Assembly (NCBI RefSeq): GCF_035917675.1
Contig: NZ_CP109104.1
Coordinates: 7,068,001-7,132,000 of the forward strand
Length of the DNA: 64,000 bases
From: Streptomyces sp. NBC_01775
GTDB lineage: Bacteria > Actinomycetota > Actinomycetes > Streptomycetales > Streptomycetaceae
Direction of reading: 5' to 3'
In this document: piece after piece, positions 9,019 through 16,997 of the stretch
How positions within the stretch are numbered: the stretch's first letter is position 1
How the letters are laid out: each line of letters opens with the position of its first letter
Made by a program: the position numbers and the translations under genes
Notes under the pieces: model-generated
Told to the model about the DNA's origin: nothing
The model's database searches: none
The model's input: only the letters and a program-made list of their open reading frames with translations

Positions 9019-9599
9019 CGGCGCCTCAGCGACTGCCCGAGGCCAGCAGGCTGCGGGCGACGCAGTGGCCGATGGTGCTCGGCCTCACTCTGCTGTGGAT
9101 GCTCCTGTGGGGCACGCTCACCCCGGCGAACGTGGTCACCGGCGTGCTCGTCGCGCTGCTGGTGGTGCTGGTCTTCCCGCTGCCGCCCATCGAGAAGCAG
9201 GCCCGCCCCCGCCCCGTCGGGATCCTGTTGTTCGCGGCGCGGTTCACGCTGGACATGGTGATCTCCAGCTGGCGGCTCAACCGCTACATCCTCGCCCCCG
9301 GCAAGCCGCCCTGCGCGGTGCTCGGCGTCAAGATGCGCTGCCCCGGCGACTTGATGCTCACCGCCACAGCGGTGGCCGTCTCCGCCGTGCCCGGCAGCAC
9401 CGTGCTGGAGGTGCACCGCAGGTCGGGCACGCTCTACCTCCATGTGCTCGGCGCCGGAAAGGAGTCGGAGCGGGCGCGGGCGCGACGGGACGCGCTGCGG
9501 CTGGAGGCCCGCGTGGTCCGCGCGTTCGGAACGCCCGCCGATGTGACGGCGATCCGCGCCTCCGAAGCGGCCGAGGAGGTGTTCGGCCGGTGGAGGTGA
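9015..9599 (+). CDS. mrpE: Mrp antiporter subunit E
   Basis: 194 residues, the MnhE family. Two N-terminal membrane helices (VLGLTLLWMLLWGTLTPANVVTG) precede RFTLDMVISSWRLNRYIL and the conserved soluble part with ANSVTLTPGT-type core (here LMLTATAVAVSAVPGSTVLEV) and TLYLHVLG. It is an accessory subunit of the Mrp complex needed for assembly in studied systems. The ATG overlaps the mrpD stop (ATGA) and the gene overlaps mrpF by 10 bp. Length is close to the usual 160-190 residues. Confidence 0.92.
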   Translation: MTAPQRLPEASRLRATQWPMVLGLTLLWMLLWGTLTPANVVTGVLVALLVVLVFPLPPIEKQARPRPVGILLFAARFTLDMVISSWRLNRYILAPGKPPCAVLGVKMRCPGDLMLTATAVAVSAVPGSTVLEVHRRSGTLYLHVLGAGKESERARARRDALRLEARVVRAFGTPADVTAIRASEAAEEVFGRWR

Positions 9600-9955
9600 T
9601 CTTCGCCGTGATCGCCGGACTGCTGCTCGCCGCGGGCTTGATGTTCACCCTCCGGCTGGCGCTCGGCCCCACCACGCTGGACCGCGCCGTCGCGCTCGAC
9701 GCGCTGATCTCGGTGGTCATGGCCGGGATCGGCGTCCAGACGGCCGTGCGGCACAACGCGTTCTACCTGCCCGCCCTGCTGGTCCTCTCCTTCCTCGGCT
9801 TCACCGGCTCCGTCGGCGTCGCCCGGTTCATGGCCCTGCGCGACGAGGCGGGCACGGAGGACGTCGACGACAGCGAGGAGACAGGTGAGGCGAACGGCGC
9901 GGCGGGCAGCGCGGAGAGCGGTCCCGCGGGCGGCCGGACGGGGGAGGCGCGATGA
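9590..9955 (+). CDS. mrpF: Mrp antiporter subunit F
   Basis: 121 residues. Three membrane helices: IFAVIAGLLLAAGLMFTL, the conserved GPTTLDRAVALDALISVVMAGI, and NAFYLPALLVLSFLGFTGSVGVARF. The motif RxxxGPTxxDRxxAxD defines MrpF. GTG 9590 (VEVIFAV) is preferred, with GTG 9596 as the alternative; both overlap the end of mrpE. After the third helix there is a Gly/Glu/Ala-rich tail of about 40 residues, another example of the hydrophilic tails seen throughout this operon. It overlaps mrpG by ATGA. Confidence 0.92.
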   Translation: MEVIFAVIAGLLLAAGLMFTLRLALGPTTLDRAVALDALISVVMAGIGVQTAVRHNAFYLPALLVLSFLGFTGSVGVARFMALRDEAGTEDVDDSEETGEANGAAGSAESGPAGGRTGEAR

Positions 9956-10314
9956 GGTGGACCGAGGTGGCGGACGGGGTGGGCGCCGCGTTCATGCTGG
10001 GCGGCGCCGCGCTGTGCCTGCTGGCCGGGATCGGGCTCCTGCGGCTCCCCGACGTGCTCACCCGCATGCACGCCGCCACCAAGCCGCAGTCCCTGGGCCT
10101 GCTGCTCGTCCTGATCGGCGCCGGGCTGTGGCTGCGCAACGTCATCGACCTGAGCACTCTGCTACTCGTCGGCTTCTTCCAGCTGCTGACCTCGCCGGTG
10201 GCGACGCACATGGTGGGGCGGGCCGCCTACCGGACCGGGCGCATGGACCGGGAGCACATCGTCGTCGACGAGCTGGCAGAGGCGCTGCGGGCGGGCGAGC
10301 ACGACGACGAGTGA
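9952..10314 (+). CDS. mrpG: Mrp antiporter subunit G
   Basis: 120 residues, the last gene of the mrp operon. Three helices with the MrpG signature GIGLLRLPDVLTRMHAATK and SLGLLLVLIGAGLW. The ATGA overlap with mrpF completes a chain A(B)-C-D-E-F-G, so the antiporter has all seven conventional modules. No clear terminator hairpin was seen in the 170 bp that follow (10315-10484); that stretch contains a short repeated CGTAAGCGC near 10415-10437 and the promoter region of the next gene. Confidence 0.93.
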   Translation: MRWTEVADGVGAAFMLGGAALCLLAGIGLLRLPDVLTRMHAATKPQSLGLLLVLIGAGLWLRNVIDLSTLLLVGFFQLLTSPVATHMVGRAAYRTGRMDREHIVVDELAEALRAGEHDDE

Positions 10315-10484
10315 CCGCCCCCGTCGCGGCTGTTCAGTAAAACCGCAGGTCAGGGCGGTAAGTTCGGCCTTCCTTGCTGGCAGGGCAGAGGCGTTCGTGC
10401 CTACTCTTCGAACGTAAGCGCGCAAGTGCGTAAGCGCCTGATGAGGGCGCGAGCGCCATCCGAAGTGAAGGAGCCGTACCGGCC

Positions 10485-11216
10485 ATGTCCGACGCTGGAG
10501 TCTCAGACCCGACCCATGTCGCACACCGTGACAACCACACCCACCGCGACGTCAACGGCGGCTGGCTGCGCCCCGCCGTCTTCGGCGCGATGGACGGGCT
10601 GGTCTCCAACCTCGGTCTGATGACCGGCGTCGCGGGCAGCGCCGCCTCCTCCCAGACGATCGTGATCGCGGGCCTGGCCGGACTCGCGGCCGGAGCCTTC
10701 TCGATGGCCGCCGGTGAGTACACCTCCGTCGCCTCCCAGCGTGAGCTCGTCCAGGCCGAGCTGGAGGTGGAGCGGCGGGAGCTGCGGCGCAGTCCCGGCG
10801 AGGAGGTCAAGGAGCTCGCGGCGCTGTACGAGTCGCGCGGCGTGGACACCGCGCTCGCGCTGGAGGTCGCCCGGCAGCTGCACCGGGACCCCGAGCAGGC
10901 GCTGGAGATACACGCCCGCGAGGAGCTGGGCATCGACCCCGCCGACCTTCCCTCCCCGACGGTCGCGGCCGTCTCCTCCTTCCTGTCCTTCTCCCTGGGA
11001 GCCGTACTGCCCGTACTGCCGTACCTGTTCGGGGTCACCGTGCTGTGGCCCGCGGTGGCGCTCGCGCTGGTGGGGCTCTTCGTGTGCGGCGCTGTCGTCT
11101 CCCGGGTCACGGCCCGGGCCTGGTGGTACAGCGGCCTGCGGCAACTCGCGCTGGGTGGCGCCGCGGCGGCGGTCACGTACGGGCTGGGCGCGCTGTTCGG
11201 GGTGACGGTGGGCTGA
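10485..11216 (+). CDS. VIT1/CCC1-family iron/manganese transporter
   Basis: 243 residues. Family signature RPAVFGAMDGLVSNLGLMTG in the first helix, then GAFSMAAGEYTSVASQRE in the second. A charged cytosolic metal-binding loop follows (QAELEVERRELRRSPGEEVKELAALY, residues about 85-145, rich in Glu), then three more helices (FLSFSLGAVLPVLPYLF, WPAVALALVGLFVCG, LALGGAAAAVTYGLG). These proteins export Fe2+/Mn2+ from the cytosol in characterised members. The ATG has a good Shine-Dalgarno (GAAGGAG about 10 bp upstream). It is monocistronic and convergent with the CoA-lyase gene, 36 bp away. Confidence 0.9.
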   Translation: MSDAGVSDPTHVAHRDNHTHRDVNGGWLRPAVFGAMDGLVSNLGLMTGVAGSAASSQTIVIAGLAGLAAGAFSMAAGEYTSVASQRELVQAELEVERRELRRSPGEEVKELAALYESRGVDTALALEVARQLHRDPEQALEIHAREELGIDPADLPSPTVAAVSSFLSFSLGAVLPVLPYLFGVTVLWPAVALALVGLFVCGAVVSRVTARAWWYSGLRQLALGGAAAAVTYGLGALFGVTVG

Positions 11217-11252
11217 CCGCTCCCCGGCCGGAGGCTGGGGGCAGGGGTGACG

Positions 11253-12122
11253 TCAAAGGCGCTCGGCCAGGCGCAGTGTGCGCTCCGCTTCCGCCACGAC
11301 CGCCGGGTCGACGAAGCGGCCGTCGGGCAGGGCGAGGGCACCCGCGTCCGTCGCCGCCGCGGTCACGATCTCGCGGGCCGCGTCGATCTCCTCCGGCGAG
11401 GGCCGGTACGCCGACTCGATGACCGCGAGCTGCCTGGGGTGGATGGCCGTCCGGCCGAGAAAGCCGAGGGCGCGCCCCTCGGCGCAGGAGCGGGCCAGGC
11501 CTTGGGTGTCCCGTACGTCGGGGTACACGGACTGCGGCGGCGGCGCCAGCCCGGCCGCGCGGGCCGCGACCACCGCGCGACCGCGCGCGTAACCCAGCCC
11601 TGACGCCGCCGAGACGGCGGCGACGCCCAGGTCGGCGCGCAGGTCGGCCTCGCCGAGCGCGATCCCGTGCAGCGCCGGGTGCCCCGTGGCGATCTCGAAG
11701 GCGCGCTCCACACCGAGTGCGGACTCCAACAGCGCGTAGAGCGGCGGAACGGCCTCGCGCCCGCCCGCGTCCGCGCCCGCCCACGCGGCCACCCGGTGCA
11801 GCGCGGCGCGGTCCGTCACCTTCGGCAGCCGCAGCCCGGCCAGTCCGGGCAGGGGAGCGAGAGCGCGGATCTCCCGCTCGGCGAGCGGGCCGTCCAGCGC
11901 GTTGACGCGTACGTGGACGGGAACGGGGCCGGGCGCGGGGTCGGCCAGCAGTTCGGCCGTGGCGTCGCGCGCGTACGCCTTGCGGCCGGGCGCGACCGCG
12001 TCCTCCAGGTCGACCAGCACCACGTCAGCGCCCGAGCGGAGCGCCTTGGCGACCACGTCGGGGCGGTCGCCCGGTACGTACAGCCAGGTCACAAAGGTGT
12101 TCACGGCGGTGGTCGCGCTCAT
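11253..12122 (-). CDS. CitE-like CoA ester lyase (HpcH/HpaI aldolase fold)
   Basis: 289 residues, the citrate-lyase-beta/malyl-CoA lyase family. N-terminal WLYVPGDRPDVVAKALRSG and VLVDLEDAVAPGRK hold the conserved Arg and acidic residues. ALLESALGVERA (Glu) and GEADLRADLG (Asp) are the Mg2+ ligands, and FLGRTAIHPRQLAVIESAY is the C-terminal signature. Such enzymes cleave beta-hydroxyacyl-CoAs such as malyl- or citramalyl-CoA to acetyl-CoA and an oxoacid; the exact substrate cannot be read here. It is the last gene of the ARH operon, coupled by ATGA to the CoA-transferase. Together they suggest CoA activation then C-C cleavage of a dicarboxylate. Confidence 0.88.
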   Translation of the reverse strand: MSATTAVNTFVTWLYVPGDRPDVVAKALRSGADVVLVDLEDAVAPGRKAYARDATAELLADPAPGPVPVHVRVNALDGPLAEREIRALAPLPGLAGLRLPKVTDRAALHRVAAWAGADAGGREAVPPLYALLESALGVERAFEIATGHPALHGIALGEADLRADLGVAAVSAASGLGYARGRAVVAARAAGLAPPPQSVYPDVRDTQGLARSCAEGRALGFLGRTAIHPRQLAVIESAYRPSPEEIDAAREIVTAAATDAGALALPDGRFVDPAVVAEAERTLRLAERL

Positions 12123-13321
12123 AGCGCACCTTTCTCGCGCAGGGCTTCGATCTCCTCGGCGGACAGGCCGAGTTCGCCGAGGACCTCGTCGGTGTCGGCG
12201 CCGTGCCGGCGGCCCGCCCACTTGATGGCGCCGGGGGTGCGGGAGAGCCGGAAGAGGACGTTCTGCATCTTCACGGTGCCGAGTTCGTCGTCCTCGACCT
12301 CGGTGATCGAGCCCAGGGCGCGGTACTGCTCGTCGGCCATCACATCCCGTACGTCGTAGATGGGGGCGACGGCGGCCTGGGCCTCCTCGAAGGCGCGGAC
12401 GACCTCGTCGTGGTCGTGGCGCGCTATCCAGCCGCCGACGGCCTCGTCGAGTTCGTCCGCGTGCCGGGCCCGGCCCGCGCCCGTCGCGAACCACGGCTCG
12501 TCCAGGAAGTCGGGGCGGCCCACCAGGCGCAGCACGCGCTCGGCTATGGACTGCGCCGAGGTGGAGACGGCCAGCCAGCGCCCGTCGGCGGTGCGGTAGG
12601 TGTTGCGTGGCGCGTTGTTGGCCGAGCGGTTGCCGGTGCGCGGCTGGAGGTAGCCGAGCTGGTCGTACCAGATGGGCTGGGGCCCGAGCACCGTCAGCAT
12701 CGGCTCGATGATCGCCATGTCCACCACCTGCCCCTGCCCGGTGCGATCGCGCCCGGCCAGCGCCGTCATCACCGCGTACGCCGTGGACAGCGCCGCGATG
12801 GAGTCGGCCAGCCCGAACGGCGGCAGTGTGGGCGGCCCGTCCGGCTCGCCGGTGATCGCCGCGAACCCGCTCATCGCCTCGGCGAGGGTGCCGAAGCCGG
12901 GGCGGTGCGCGTAGGGGCCGGTCTGCCCGAAGCCGGTCACCCGCGCCAGCACCAGCCTGGGATTGGCGGCCGACAGCTCCTCCCAGCCCAGGCCCCACTT
13001 CTCCAGAGTGCCGGGGCGGAAGTTCTCCACGATGACGTCGGCTCCGGCGGCGAGCTTCAGCAGCACCTCGCGCCCGCCCGGCGAGGACAGGTCGAGCGTG
13101 ATCGTCTTCTTGTTGCGGCCCAGCAACTTCCACCACAGGCCCACTCCGTCCTTGCTGGGACCGTGACCGCGGGACGGGTCGGGCTTGCGCGGGTGCTCCA
13201 CCTTGATCACCTCGGCGCCGAAGTCACCGAGCATCGTCGCGGAGAGCGGCCCGGCGAAGAGGGTCGCGAGGTCGAGAACGCGCAGCCCCGCCAGGGGGGC
13301 GGGCTGAGGAGTGTCGTTCAT
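12119..13321 (-). CDS. CaiB/BaiF-type (class III) CoA-transferase
   Basis: 400 residues. N-terminal LAGLRVLDLATLFAGPLSATMLGDFGAEVIKVEHP, VIVENFRPGTLEKWGLG and NPRLVLARVTGFGQTGPYAHRPG are classic for formyl-CoA/succinyl-CoA transferases. The catalytic Asp lies in FGLADSIAAL (about residue 173), matching Asp169 of formyl-CoA transferase. The ATG at 13321 begins MNDTPQP and overlaps the upstream fusion gene by ATGA; the stop overlaps the lyase start. Likely role: moving CoA from a donor such as succinyl-CoA onto a carboxylic acid that the next enzyme cleaves. The substrate is unknown. Confidence 0.9.
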   Translation of the reverse strand: MNDTPQPAPLAGLRVLDLATLFAGPLSATMLGDFGAEVIKVEHPRKPDPSRGHGPSKDGVGLWWKLLGRNKKTITLDLSSPGGREVLLKLAAGADVIVENFRPGTLEKWGLGWEELSAANPRLVLARVTGFGQTGPYAHRPGFGTLAEAMSGFAAITGEPDGPPTLPPFGLADSIAALSTAYAVMTALAGRDRTGQGQVVDMAIIEPMLTVLGPQPIWYDQLGYLQPRTGNRSANNAPRNTYRTADGRWLAVSTSAQSIAERVLRLVGRPDFLDEPWFATGAGRARHADELDEAVGGWIARHDHDEVVRAFEEAQAAVAPIYDVRDVMADEQYRALGSITEVEDDELGTVKMQNVLFRLSRTPGAIKWAGRRHGADTDEVLGELGLSAEEIEALREKGAL

Positions 13322-15792
13322 GATGCGGGGACTTCCTTCGTCGCGAACTGGGTGATCTCGGTGCGGTCCGGCATCGAGGACGAGGCTCCCGGACGCTGGA
13401 CGGCCAGCGCCGAGGCGGCCGAGGCCCAGGCCATCGCCTCCGGCACGGTGCGGCCCTCCGCGTACGCCGTGCACAGCGCGCCCACGAACGTGTCGCCCGC
13501 GGCCGTCGTGTCCACGGCCCGCACCCGCACGGCGGGCACGGTCACCGGCTCGGCGCCCCGCGCCGCGTACAGGCTCCCGGCGGCGCCGAGGGTGACGACG
13601 ACCTCCGGCACCCGCTCCAGCAGGGCCGCGGCGGCCTCGTGGGGGTCCGCCTTGCCCGAGAGCGCCGCTGCCTCGTGCTCGTTGGGCACCAACAGGTCGA
13701 TGAGACCGAGGAGTTCGTCCGGCAGCGGCTCGACGGGGACGGGAGCGGGGGTCAGCACGGTGCGCACCCCGTGCGCGTGGGCGGCGCGCGCCGCGCTCAG
13801 CACCCCTTCGAGGGGGGTCTCCAACTGGAGGAGCAGAGCCTGTGCTCGAGCGATCCGCCGCTCGTCGTCCTCGGTCAGCGCCGTGACGGTGGCGTTGGCG
13901 CCGGGTACGACGACGATCGCGTTGCCGCCCTCGTCGTCCACGACGATGTGCGCGGTGCCGGTGGGCGTAGCGGCGGTACGCAGCCCGGTGACGTCCACGC
14001 CGGACGCGGCGAGGGCCTCGCGCAGTCCGGCGCCGAACGCGTCGTCGCCGACGGCGCCGATCATCGACACCGCGCTGCCCGAACGGGTCGCCGCGATGGC
14101 CTGGTTGGCGCCCTTGCCGCCCGGGACGGTCGTGAAGGAGCGCCCCGCGACGGTTTCCCCCCGGCGGGGGGCGCTCGCCACCTGTGCGACCAGGTCCATG
14201 TTGGCGCTGCCCACGACGGTGAGGGCGGGCTGGGCGCCGTCAGGATCGGGGCAGTCTGCCGCCTGGGGCGGCAGGGCGGGCCGGTCCGGCCCGCGGGCGG
14301 CAGCGGTGCTCAGCGCGGTCGTACGCGCTGCCAGCTCGTCGAAGCCCACCCCGTTCATGTCGCCGACGCTTGTCGACAGGCGGTTCTTCAAGGGCGCCGT
14401 CCAGCGGCGGGGGAGGACCGCCGGGCTGCCCGCGAGCAGCGCTGTCAGGGAGCCGGCGGTGGCGCCGTTGGAGTCGGTGTCCCAGCCGCCGGAGACGACC
14501 CGGCGGATCGCCCCGTCGAAGTCGCCGCCCGCATGGGTGACCGCGGCGGCGAGGAGGGCCGCGTTCGGGAGCACGTGCACCCAGTGGTGGTCGCCGTACG
14601 CGGCGTGGAGCCCGTCGACGACCTGCTCGAAACCGGCCAGGGAGGCGTTCGCCGCCTCGCGGGCCGCCGCCACGCCGGTGCGGACGGCGGTGGCGTACCG
14701 CGAGCCGGGCGGCACCACCGACAGGCCCGCCGCCACGCACGCGTCCACGTCCACGCCGGGGCCGCCGCCCGCCGCGCGGGCCAGCGCCGCCGCGGTGAAC
14801 ATCTCGCCGTACACGCCGTTCGCCGTGTGGGTGAGGACCGCGTCCCGCCAGGCCGCCTCGGCGGCGCCCGCCGGGTCGCCCGGGTGGGTCCAGCCGAAGA
14901 CGTCGGCGCGGATCTGCGCGCCGATCCACTCGCGGAACGGGTTGCGGTACGCGCCCGTGTGCGGCGGCTCGATACCCGCGAGCAGGTTGCGGTAGGCGAC
15001 CCGCTCGGCCGTGAAGGTGCGCCCGGCCGGCAGCTCGTCCAGCCACAGCTTCGCCACGTCGCCGGTGCTGAAGCCGGGCCCGTGCCGCTCCAGCAACAGG
15101 AGGGCCAGCAGCGGGTAGTTGAGGTCGTCGTCCTCGGGCATCCCGTCGATGTTCTCGGCGAGCGAGGTCGTGCGCGAGCGACGGTTCCACGGGTACGCGG
15201 CGGCGACGGCCGGGTCGAGGCCCCGCTCGGTGAAGTAGCCCGTCAGCGGCCAGTTGTCCGTGGAGCGGGCCAGCGCCCGGATGCCCTCCACAGTGAGCTT
15301 CTCCACCGGCTTGCCCAGCAGGCACCCGGCCGCGCGCCCCAGCCAGGCGGCGTGCAGCCGCTCCTCCAGCCCGGCCCGGGGCACTTCGGCCGCCGTGGGC
15401 CAGTCGGGGCAGGCCGCCTTGACGGCGGCCAGGTCCGTGGGCTCGTAGGGCTCCAACGGAGATTCGAGCGCGGTCAGTTCGTCCAGCAGCTGCTCGGCCG
15501 TCGCGCGCAGCGCCGGGCTCGCGGGAGCGGACGAGGCCCCGGCCCGCTCGGGCGCCGGGTGCCCGCCGGCGGCCAGCCAGCGGCGCTCGATGTCACTCGC
15601 GTCGCGCCCGTCCTGCGCCGCCTGCCGCAGCTCGTGGCCCAGCAGGTCCTCCGGCTGCGTCCAGGTCAGGCGCAGCGGGGCGCCACCGTCTCGCGGGGGC
15701 CGCGCGCCACTGCCCGTCGTGCCGCCGCCCGTTGGGCCGCCACCCGTCGTGCCGTCACTCGTCGTGCCGTCACTCGTCGTGCCGCCGCTCAT
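13318..15792 (-). CDS. ADP-ribosylglycohydrolase-ribokinase fusion protein
   Basis: 824 residues with two catalytic modules. Residues ~1-33 are Gly/Thr/Ser repeats (SDGTTSDGTTGGG). Residues ~140-505 form an ADP-ribosylglycohydrolase (ARH/DraG) domain: AWLGRAAGCLLGKPVEK, GMPEDDDLNYPLLALLLLER (acidic metal-binding motif) and the C-terminal SGGWDTDSNGATAGSL (second metal motif). Residues ~522-824 form a complete PfkB/ribokinase: VVGSANMDLVAQV, VPGGKGANQAIAATR and the anion-hole/catalytic DTTAAGDTFVGAL. Inference: the first domain releases ribose from an N- or O-riboside and the second phosphorylates it to ribose 5-phosphate. There is no frame break between the modules. Coupled by ATGA on both sides. 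E. coli yegU (ARH) and yegV (PfkB kinase) form a comparable unfused pair beside a nucleoside transporter gene. Confidence 0.9.
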   Translation of the reverse strand: MSGGTTSDGTTSDGTTGGGPTGGGTTGSGARPPRDGGAPLRLTWTQPEDLLGHELRQAAQDGRDASDIERRWLAAGGHPAPERAGASSAPASPALRATAEQLLDELTALESPLEPYEPTDLAAVKAACPDWPTAAEVPRAGLEERLHAAWLGRAAGCLLGKPVEKLTVEGIRALARSTDNWPLTGYFTERGLDPAVAAAYPWNRRSRTTSLAENIDGMPEDDDLNYPLLALLLLERHGPGFSTGDVAKLWLDELPAGRTFTAERVAYRNLLAGIEPPHTGAYRNPFREWIGAQIRADVFGWTHPGDPAGAAEAAWRDAVLTHTANGVYGEMFTAAALARAAGGGPGVDVDACVAAGLSVVPPGSRYATAVRTGVAAAREAANASLAGFEQVVDGLHAAYGDHHWVHVLPNAALLAAAVTHAGGDFDGAIRRVVSGGWDTDSNGATAGSLTALLAGSPAVLPRRWTAPLKNRLSTSVGDMNGVGFDELAARTTALSTAAARGPDRPALPPQAADCPDPDGAQPALTVVGSANMDLVAQVASAPRRGETVAGRSFTTVPGGKGANQAIAATRSGSAVSMIGAVGDDAFGAGLREALAASGVDVTGLRTAATPTGTAHIVVDDEGGNAIVVVPGANATVTALTEDDERRIARAQALLLQLETPLEGVLSAARAAHAHGVRTVLTPAPVPVEPLPDELLGLIDLLVPNEHEAAALSGKADPHEAAAALLERVPEVVVTLGAAGSLYAARGAEPVTVPAVRVRAVDTTAAGDTFVGALCTAYAEGRTVPEAMAWASAASALAVQRPGASSSMPDRTEITQFATKEVPAS
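15745..15789 (-). repeat. 15-bp perfect tandem repeat at the 5' end of the ARH-ribokinase gene
   Basis: CGTCGTGCCGTCACT occurs twice head to tail (15745-15759, 15760-15774) with a partial third copy, and encodes the SDGTT repeats of the fusion protein's N-terminus. Further degenerate copies continue upstream to about 15710. It looks like a slippage-prone expansion. Confidence 0.85.
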
Positions 15793-16997
15793 CGGGCGGC
15801 ACCCGTCAGCGCGGTGAAGGCCGTCTCGTGGGCGCGGCGGCGCTCCAGGTCGCGGGCGAAGACCTCGCGGGCGACGGCGGCGAGCGAGGCGGCGGGCGCG
15901 TGCAGGTCCAGCTTGCTGGCGTCGGAGACCGTCCCGCTCCACTCGGCGGGCACGGCGCGCTCGCCGTACAGCGCGCCCACGATCGCGCCGCTCATGGAGG
16001 CGATGGAGTCGCAGTCGCGGCCGTAGTTGACCGAGCCGAGCACCGTGTGCCGGAAGTCGCCCCGGCCGACCAGCAGCATGCCCAGCGCGATCGGCAGCTC
16101 CTCGATCGCGTGCAGCCGCGAGGGCCGCCGGGCACCCAGCGAGGGCTGCCGGTAATCCGGGCCGACGGTGTCGAACGGGGTCACCGCCTCGCGCAGCGGC
16201 TTCAGCGCCTCCTCGAAGTCCTCGTACCGTGCCGCGCTCTCGCACACGCTCTCTATCGCCGCGCGGGTGCCGTCCTTGGCGAGCCGCAGGGCCTCCTCGA
16301 CGACGGACCCGGGCGTGGCACCCGGGCGGAACGCGGCGGCGACGGCGGCTGCCAGCACCCCGGCGGCCTCCCGCCCGTAGGAGGACTGGTGGGCGCCCGC
16401 CACATCCACCGCCTCCGCGTACGCCGCGTCCGGATTCCCCGCGTTGACGGCGCCGACGGGCGCCATGTACATCGCGGCACCGCAGTTGACGATGTTGCCC
16501 GAACCGGCCTCGCGCGGGTCGACGTGCCCGTAGTGCAGCCGGGCGACCAGCCACTTCTCCGCGAGGAAGATCCGCTGCAACGGCAGTGCCTCCGCCTCGA
16601 GTTCGGGAATCCAGCGCGGCGTGCCGATCAGGTCGGGCACCAGGTGCTCGGCGACGGCGTAGGCGTCCAGGTGGTCGCGGACCTTCTCGTAGACGCGGAC
16701 CAGGGCGTGCGTCATGAGGGTGTCGTCGGTGACGTGCCCGTCGCCCTTGTGGTACGGCGCGATGGGGCGCGCGGTGCGCCACTCGTCCTTGTGGAACGGC
16801 TCGACGATGCCGCGCACCCGGCCGCCGTGCCGCTCGGCGATGGCCTCGGGGGTCCAGCCCTCGACGGGCCCGCCCAGCGCGTCGCCGACGGCGGCACCGA
16901 CCAGGCAGCCCGCTGTCCGGTCCTCAAGGGAAAGGCTGTCGCCCGAGGGACCGCCGTCGGGGGAGGGGCGCGCTGCGGGAGCTGTGGGGGAACTCAT
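15789..16997 (-). CDS. ADP-ribosylglycohydrolase family protein (third of four)
   Basis: 402 residues with an apparently intact ARH/DraG fold. The opening GCLVGAAVGDALGGPVEG, the first metal motif VTDDTLMTHALV and the second motif NYGRDCDSIASMSGAIVGAL with PAEWS are all present. Such dinuclear-Mg2+ enzymes cleave ADP-ribosyl or ribosyl N/O-glycosidic bonds; the aglycone is not known here. It is coupled by ATGA to the ARH gene upstream and the fusion gene downstream. Inference: it is one of several hydrolases with different aglycone or anomer specificity serving one imported compound class. Confidence 0.9.
   Translation of the reverse strand: MSSPTAPAARPSPDGGPSGDSLSLEDRTAGCLVGAAVGDALGGPVEGWTPEAIAERHGGRVRGIVEPFHKDEWRTARPIAPYHKGDGHVTDDTLMTHALVRVYEKVRDHLDAYAVAEHLVPDLIGTPRWIPELEAEALPLQRIFLAEKWLVARLHYGHVDPREAGSGNIVNCGAAMYMAPVGAVNAGNPDAAYAEAVDVAGAHQSSYGREAAGVLAAAVAAAFRPGATPGSVVEEALRLAKDGTRAAIESVCESAARYEDFEEALKPLREAVTPFDTVGPDYRQPSLGARRPSRLHAIEELPIALGMLLVGRGDFRHTVLGSVNYGRDCDSIASMSGAIVGALYGERAVPAEWSGTVSDASKLDLHAPAASLAAVAREVFARDLERRRAHETAFTALTGAAR

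Noticed and set aside
11667..14995. Long plus-strand frames opposite the CoA-transferase operon end as extra genes
   Set aside because: They mirror the minus-strand coding frames and lack ribosome-binding sites and conserved motifs.
13639..16026. A 795-codon plus-strand frame opposite the ARH-ribokinase genes
   Set aside because: Antisense shadow of coding sequence; no start context, no homology, and the minus strand carries intact catalytic motifs.
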